NCBI GenBank assembly: GCA_023213395.1
Contig: CM041465.1
Span: forward strand, 234,057,741-234,121,740
From: Cycas panzhihuaensis
Lineage: Eukaryota > Cycadophyta
Direction: 5' to 3'
Length of the DNA stretch: 64,000 nt
The stretch's first letter is position 1. Every line of letters starts with the position of its first letter. The position numbers and the translations under genes are program-made. Below the pieces are notes generated by a model. That model did no database searches. It saw only the letters and a list, made by a program, of their open reading frames with translations, and had not been told where the DNA came from. This document shows positions 58,503 through 64,000 of the stretch, piece by piece.

Positions 58503-58999
58503 GATGGAGAAGGGCTTACCCTTCGCGGTAGGTTGGGTAAGCGCCCTTCAGAAATCGTAACGACCTAGGGGTACAGGAATAGCCTTAGGAAAGAGAGGGA
58601 TTTTCGGAGGAAGGTTCTCTGGAAGAGGGTCAGAAGGAGCGGAAGGGCAAGAAGCTCCCGCTGCTTCCTTGGCGGCTTGAGATCGCGTAAGAGCGTAAGT
58701 AGGAGTCACTTCAAGCAACTGGATCACCTTCTTCCCCCTGTTCCGAGGTCGTAAAGGTGACGGGGTGCAACGGCTAGGAGAACGAGAGGAGGAAGACGAG
58801 TTCCAGGCACCCTTCCCTTTGTCGCGGGAAGGACAGGGATCATGCGATCTTCCTCGGTTACGGTTGCTCTTGGTTTGGGTGTTGCGATCACGTTCCCCAT
58901 GCTTAGGGAATGGATCCTTGTGAACTGGTTGATCTAAATTAGGCTTTGAGGCCCGTTTGGGGGAAGAATCGCGTCGAGGGGCATCCTTTGGATGCTGGG

Positions 59000-61055
59000 C
59001 CCTATAACGCGAATCGTCGTGGAAGCACTCCCCATGAATGGAGCACCACTTCTTCTCAAGCAGAGGGTCAGACCTTCTCGCTTGGGAGGATTGGGCGTTT
59101 CCATTCCTGGGAAGAGGAGCTTAGGTAGTTTGTTGGACTTGTTTGTTGGATGTAGGGGATGAAGGAGCTTGAAGCTTGAGTTCCTTCATCGTATGCTCAA
59201 ATGAGCGTATGGCTGATGTGAGAGGGTCTAAAGTCCTCTCAGTCAGATGAGAGGAGGATCAAATAGGTTGTGAATGTTTGGTATCCTTGGTTGGGGGTGG
59301 TGCCTCACGGCGTTGTGAGGGCTTAAGAGGTTTCTTGAGACCAGCTTGGATCTCAATAGCCTCCAACGCCAAACACTTGGCGATCATAGAGTCACATGTG
59401 GTCGCCCCCATCTTGAGGACTTCCACATGAACTTCGGGATGAAGTGCATTGACGAAAAGGTCTCGCTTCAGCTCCTCGGGCAATGTTGCCTTAATGGAGT
59501 GAAGCAAGTCGTGGAATCGCTGCACAAAGTCACGATTCATCTCATCGTGACCTTGTTTGAGCGAAAGAAAGGACTTCATTCCGCTCTCGAATGGACGGGC
59601 TACATCAAAATAGTTGATGAACTCGTCCACCAATTGCTGGAATGAATGAATAGAATGGGCAGGGAGACGGTAGAACCACTTGAGGGCGTCGCCCTACAAG
59701 GATCGCGGAAATAATTTTATTAAAATATAGTCGTAAGCCCAGTAATCGATGCATGCCATAAAAAAACTACGCACATGCTCCGCCGGGTCTTGCGACGAAG
59801 TCCCATCGAATCTAGGAACTTCAGGGGGATGAGGCGGCAAGTTGGTTCTTAATGCCTCAACGGAAAGAGGGGTTGACCTAAAGTCCATGAAGGGGCGTGC
59901 CCTTGCCTGGACCGTAGGGTCAACGAATGTCGAAGTAGGCAATGCACAAGGAGCGGATGGGGGTGGGACACCCATCCCTCCTTGAGGAAACGCCCCTTAC
60001 TGAAAAGAGGCATGGGGGTAGGTGCCTTGGAAGGGAGTCAGGTTCCCTTGCGAAGGCACAACGGATGGAATTGTGTTGGATGATGGGCAAGAGGGATGTG
60101 GAACCGGGTTTTGCCCATATGGGCCGCCCGTAGGTGGAGCGACCCCATATGGGTGTAGCGGATCCACCCCATAAACCGGGAGACGACTTCCTCTACCCTG
60201 CCCCCAAGGTTGAGAAGTATACCCCGGGGGAACGTAGAAGGAAGCACCAACGTGTTGGGTTTGAGGATGTGTGGGAGCGGATCCCACGTGGCTAGTAGTC
60301 GGGATGCTAGTAGAACCAGCAGGCCTACTAAGAACGGTATGCGCCAAATTAGGGGATGGCACATTGGTTTGGTTAGGAACGGGTATGCTAACTTTCAATT
60401 GAGGGAAAGACACACCACGGGGAGATCCTGAAACGTTAGGACCTCGATGAGAAATGGAGGGCGTGACACGTGCCCCCACTGCGGGAATAGGAAGTGAGTG
60501 GGACACACGTGTAGGCACAAAGGGATTTGTTGTCAAAGGGAGAGTAGATGAGGATGAGGCATGTGGGGGAGGAGCGGAAGAGGAAGAGGCTCCTCCACGG
60601 AGAGCACCCTCAAGCCATCCAGGACGCGGTTGCAAGTGTGTCGCACGGCGACACTCGTTGAGAGCTTCAACTACGTCAACAAGAGGAGTTCCTACGTACT
60701 CGTAAGAGCTAATTGGGACCTCGAACAAAGTAGGTTCCTCAGAATGCTCCTCATAAGAGTTACCAACTACGTGGAAAGTCTCAAGAGGAGCGGAGACTTC
60801 TACGGCATGGGTAGAAGGGTGGACATCAAGTGAGAGGTGTTGGTCACTTGGGTAATAAAGGGGGTCATCACCCTCTTGGGTGGACCCGGGAATAGAAGAA
60901 GGAAAAGCATGGGTTTCCAAGGTTGAAGTGTGGTAGGCCCAATCGGAAGAGTATCCCTCCATAGTCAGATCAGAATCTGACAAAGGAAGAGGGTGATACT
61001 CAGGGTCTTCTAACAATGGAGGTAGACCGCGCAAACGATGAGAAAAGCGTCGCAT
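59000..61055 (-). pseudogene. Gag of D
   Basis: Start at 61055 (MRRFSHRLRGLPPLLEDPEY), 170 bp after the LTR. An open N-terminal 352 aa, rich in Pro/Ser/His with a GVDPLHPYGVAPPTGGPYG block, ends in a stop at 59997. Gag core: PEVPRFDGTSSQDPAEHVRS, ACIDYWAYDYILIKLFPRSL, a TAG in place of Gln (59693), then LVDEFINYFDVARPFESGMK and HPEVHVEVLKMGATTCDSMI. Cys/His cluster KKWCSIHGECFHDD (59062-59020). All in one phase, so only stops separate the pieces. Particle-forming and RNA-binding role expected. Confidence 0.87.
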
Positions 61056-61205
61056 GCAAGATCAACCGACAATGTTAGGGAAAGAGAGAGAATGGTAAAA
61101 TACACGCGTTGGGGGCTGCCCAACGTGGAGATCGAAATAGGTATAAAAAGGATCACAAGAAGGTAGCGAAACCAACGGAAGAGAGCGAGAACTAGCTCCC
61201 TCTTG

Positions 61206-61224
61206 GCGTCCCGATGGTCGCTAG
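61206..61224 (-). other. Putative primer binding site of D
   Basis: Minus strand CTAGCGACCATCGGGACGCC right after the 5' LTR. C, E and F have related segments (consensus about TGGCGACCATACTGGGGAC), conserved better than neighbouring leader sequence and starting TGG as a tRNA CCA-end complement would. The tRNA was not identified. Confidence 0.55.
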
Positions 61225-63795
61225 TGGACGCGCGTCTACGGGATAGCTACCTAACTAATAGGTGTGGCGAGAGTGGGTAGTGAAATAGCTGAAGGTAAGA
61301 CCTATGAGGAAAGTAATTACCACGCAGAGCGCCCCGTGCACCGGAGCACGAGTTCAGGATCTGCAATGGAGTATAGCTACTATCGAGTGATCCTCCACCA
61401 CTTCGAACAAAGGGTGAAGATGCGTAGGGCAAACCTGGGTTGACCTAGGGCCTGGATCCTCCCACCCTTGGATGGCCAGAAGGAGAAGGAGAAGATCCAA
61501 GGAAGATAGAGCAAGGGTGTGCCTAAACAAGCTAGCCAGATACACAAGCAGCACGGGAGGCTAGAGACCTGTGTGGCTAAGAAGAGGAGAGGAAAGGTCG
61601 GGAAGGGGGGTTCCTATAACCTTTCCTATGAGCGATAAAGGTACAAGTAACAGAACAAATAAATGAAGCGTAACCAAATACAAGACCAAATTTTCCTTTT
61701 ATTTTCCAATGTGCTAATTACTAAATGAGAAATCAAAAGGAAAAGGGGGTAGCAAGGTGGAGCAAGACGTGCACCTGGACCGAGGGCGTGCGTGACAAAG
61801 GCCTCCTCGAGGGGTACCAAGCTACTCCACGCGGCGTGTTGGATGTGGGATGTTGCGGCGGGTTGAAAGGGGGCTTCCTTACCTTCCCCAGAAAAACCAA
61901 ATGCGATGCCAAGGAAAGAAAGGAAGTAAATGCTAACAAATAAAGAAGCGCGAAAGTACGATGTATATGAGGGCACTCACCGGCAACGGAGCTAATGAAC
62001 AATATCCTCCATGCTCCCCAAGTACCTGCAAGTAATGGCAACCTCTCCCTTCCCGGAGGAAGGACACTAACATGCAATACAAGACTCTAACAATATATGT
62101 CTGAATAGTATAAATGTGAATCTAAATACACGTGTTAGTATCAATCCAACCATGAAAGTACACAAAGGAGAATAACCAAAGCGAAAGTAAATGACCCAAG
62201 AAGCCTCGAGTGGCCCACCTCCATAAATGGTGCCCCTAACCTTCCCCAAGAGCCACAAGGCGTGAGGCAAGGCCAAGAGCAAGGGCTGAAAATGGCAACA
62301 AGGAGGCAAAGAAGGGCCAAGGAAAACCTACGGCGAACCGAGATGCTATGAGGAGCAAGCCGGGCAGCCGGGAAGAAAGTTGGGTAAAGACAAGCGGTTG
62401 GGACTTATGAGTGTTGCCCAAACCTGAACGGAGGGCCTCAAATCAGCGCTGCAACTTGTGATAGCACTGGTTTTAGTGGCCAAAAGAGGGCCTACAAACC
62501 CTTGCTTGCATGCCAAGGGCAGCACGGGGCGAGAGGGAGGCTTTGGAGGGCCTAAAGCCACTTAGGGAGCGTGGAAGGTGGTGCGGAATCCACCCAGCTC
62601 CTTCCCAAAGCCTATGCCAACCCTCAACGCCGCTGCCTTGAACAACAAATGCAGGCAAGAGGCACAAAGACAGTGGCAAAACAGCCCACTAAAAGGAGAA
62701 GAACCAAACTCACAAGGACAAGCAAGGAGGCAAAGTAGATGGAGCATAAATATCACAAGAAAATCAATGTAAAACAAGAAATACCTGAGTGAGGGAGGCA
62801 AGGGGCTTGCCTCAGCCAAAGAGCAGCGAAGAGGGACTGAGAAATCACCGGATCGAAGAACGGCAGTTTGGGACCCTGCTAAGGAGGTTGGGAGGGAAAC
62901 ACCTACACTTGAAGCACTTGGGGCCTGCCTGAGCAAAGATCTACTGGAACCACTCCAAGGAGCCCTCTCCAAGGTGCACGAGGGGCTGGAGAATGTCCTA
63001 GCCACACCAAAGGAGAGCAGGGCATTGTAGGAGGGACGCAGGTCTAGCGATGGCGTGAGCAGCGAGGAAGAGCAGAGCAGAATGTTGTTTCCTTGAAGAG
63101 CAATCCAAAAGTGAGCAAAAGAATCCTAAAAAATGAGTCAAAAATGGCTTAAGTACTCAGACCAAACCCTAAAGCGAGCGATTAGGGCGCGGCTGGGAGA
63201 GAATTAAGTCGCAAGCCACATGGCAGTTTTGCAATAAATGCGAAATTGCCACGGTGGATTTTAAAAAATAAATTATGATAGTCATACTGCCGCAAATTCT
63301 GCGGTACCGCGGATATTCCGTGATCGCAAAAATTCAAAGCAGACGCACCAGAGGTAGAAATAGGCCCGACCCGGCCTGAGGGGGCAGATGACAAAAAGGG
63401 CCAATGGGGGGCTGAAACACCTACCCGGGGACAAACAAGCCAACAAACGGGTCCAAAGGAGCAAAAATAGGGCTCAACCAGGGTAGCAAGTTGACCAAAT
63501 GATGACGGGTCATCACACGGGCGGAGGTGGCGCAAACCTAGTGGATCTTAAGGCGAGGAGGGCAGATGCGGGAAGTGAAGCGGCCACCAGGGTGCCACAC
63601 TCGCTGGGAGTGTGCCCCTGCTATAGTCGTCATAGGCTAAAGTAAGTGTAGACGACGACAAAGCCACCTACAAAGCCACATACAGGCAGACATGCAAGCA
63701 AACACTCACCAAATGAAAGCGATGACAATGCGAGAAACATACCTGCACTTACCTGAGTCGGTGATTCCGTATCCATTCCCGGAAGCCAGGAAACA
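61225..63795 (-). repeat. 5' LTR of D
   Basis: Starts TGGACGCGCGTC and ends AAGCCAGGAAACA; CTCAC follows. Near-identical to 47237-49827, with short replacements near 62850-62875 and 63285-63400. It contains a GGTACC-centred palindromic stretch (63285-63330), the hairpin near 63221-63252 and a telo-box near 63165. Confidence 0.93.
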
Positions 63796-64000
63796 CTCAC
63801 CAAATCTAACAATCAGTCATTTATGACTCGATTATTACCATTAAACCCAAATTTGGGTTGGTAATAATCATACTGTGAATTTATTTGTGGCACTGCGAAT
63901 ATGTTTGTGGTATCGCGAAGTGTTTTACAGTAACATTATTGTAGTAAAAAAAATAAGGCAGTAAAGTAATAGAATCCATTTTTTTCACCAATTTTCATCA
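63796..64000 (-). repeat. 5' LTR of E, continuation past D (runs off right edge)
   Basis: After the D duplication CTCAC the sequence CAAATCTAACAATCAG... continues the E LTR: it matches F LTR 11278-11520 (CTAGGTCTAAC..., GTAATAATCATAC, ATATATTTGTGGTA, TTTTTTCACCAA). Degenerate repeats of GTGGTATCGCGAA type are visible. From the F LTR, about 400 bp of this LTR should lie beyond the window. Confidence 0.8.

Larger units (their letters stand above)
47237..63795 (-). mobile_element. Element D: Tat-like Ty3/gypsy retrotransposon, 16.6 kb, youngest copy
   Basis: LTRs at 47237-49827 and 61225-63795 (about 2.58 kb), very similar by eye, flanked by a perfect duplication CTCAC (47232-47236 and 63796-63800). 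Minus-strand order: 5' LTR, gag, PR, RT, RNase H, INT; an opposite-strand spliced gene with its own TATA box; a second RNase H; 3' LTR. GC-rich with many CpG sites, unlike its surroundings. There is only a 170-bp leader before gag, so the extra sense ORF typical of Ogre elements is absent. A few stops and frameshifts interrupt gag, RT and INT. Confidence 0.93.

Overview
This window is plant nuclear DNA made entirely of nested LTR retrotransposons. I find no host protein gene, rRNA, tRNA or CRISPR array. The evidence is plant-type retroelement families (Ty1/copia, a Ty3/gypsy chromovirus with a chromodomain, and several Ty3/gypsy copies resembling the Tat group), plant initiator-tRNA primer sites, and coding remnants full of TAG/TAA stops at former CAG/CAA/CGA/TGG codons, the pattern left by heavy cytosine methylation. 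A large, repeat-rich seed-plant genome fits. The species cannot be named from this sequence.

Layout. One old minus-strand Tat-like element (E) underlies almost everything. Its pieces lie at 11886-12858, 18065-18154, 18737-20856, 27354-27592 and 43910-47236, and it resumes at 63796 and runs off the right edge. Its 3' half is off the left edge. Into E were inserted: F (Tat-like, pol deleted, 976-11885); A (copia, 12859-18064, TSD CCTTC); a solo copia LTR (18155-18736, TSD AAGGG); B (chromovirus, 20857-27353, TSD GTAAG); C (Tat-like, 27593-43909, TSD GGAAG/GGATG); and D (Tat-like, 47237-63795, TSD CTCAC, inside E's 5' LTR). F in turn received G (a small gag-only copia derivative, 7970-10050, TSD CCCTT) and a copia-like element whose 3' end is at 1-975.

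The Tat-like family. C and D show the full plan, read on the minus strand: 5' LTR (2.6-3.0 kb), PBS, gag, protease, RT, classical RNase H, integrase, then a spliced gene on the opposite strand, then a second RNase H, polypurine tract and 3' LTR. The opposite-strand gene encodes a plant-mobile-domain-like protein with a coiled coil. In both copies it carries a GT-AG intron of about 110 nt that keeps the frame, and D has a TATA box upstream. The classical RNase H lacks its first catalytic Asp in both copies, whereas the second RNase H keeps its acidic residues in C. D is the youngest copy (two very similar LTRs, GC-rich); C is older; E and F are the most decayed.

LTR promoters of this family carry inverted repeats just upstream of a TATA box. 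The arms differ between elements but stay complementary. C also has a telomere-motif palindrome there. No element looks autonomous: each has stops, frameshifts, deletions or lost catalytic residues.
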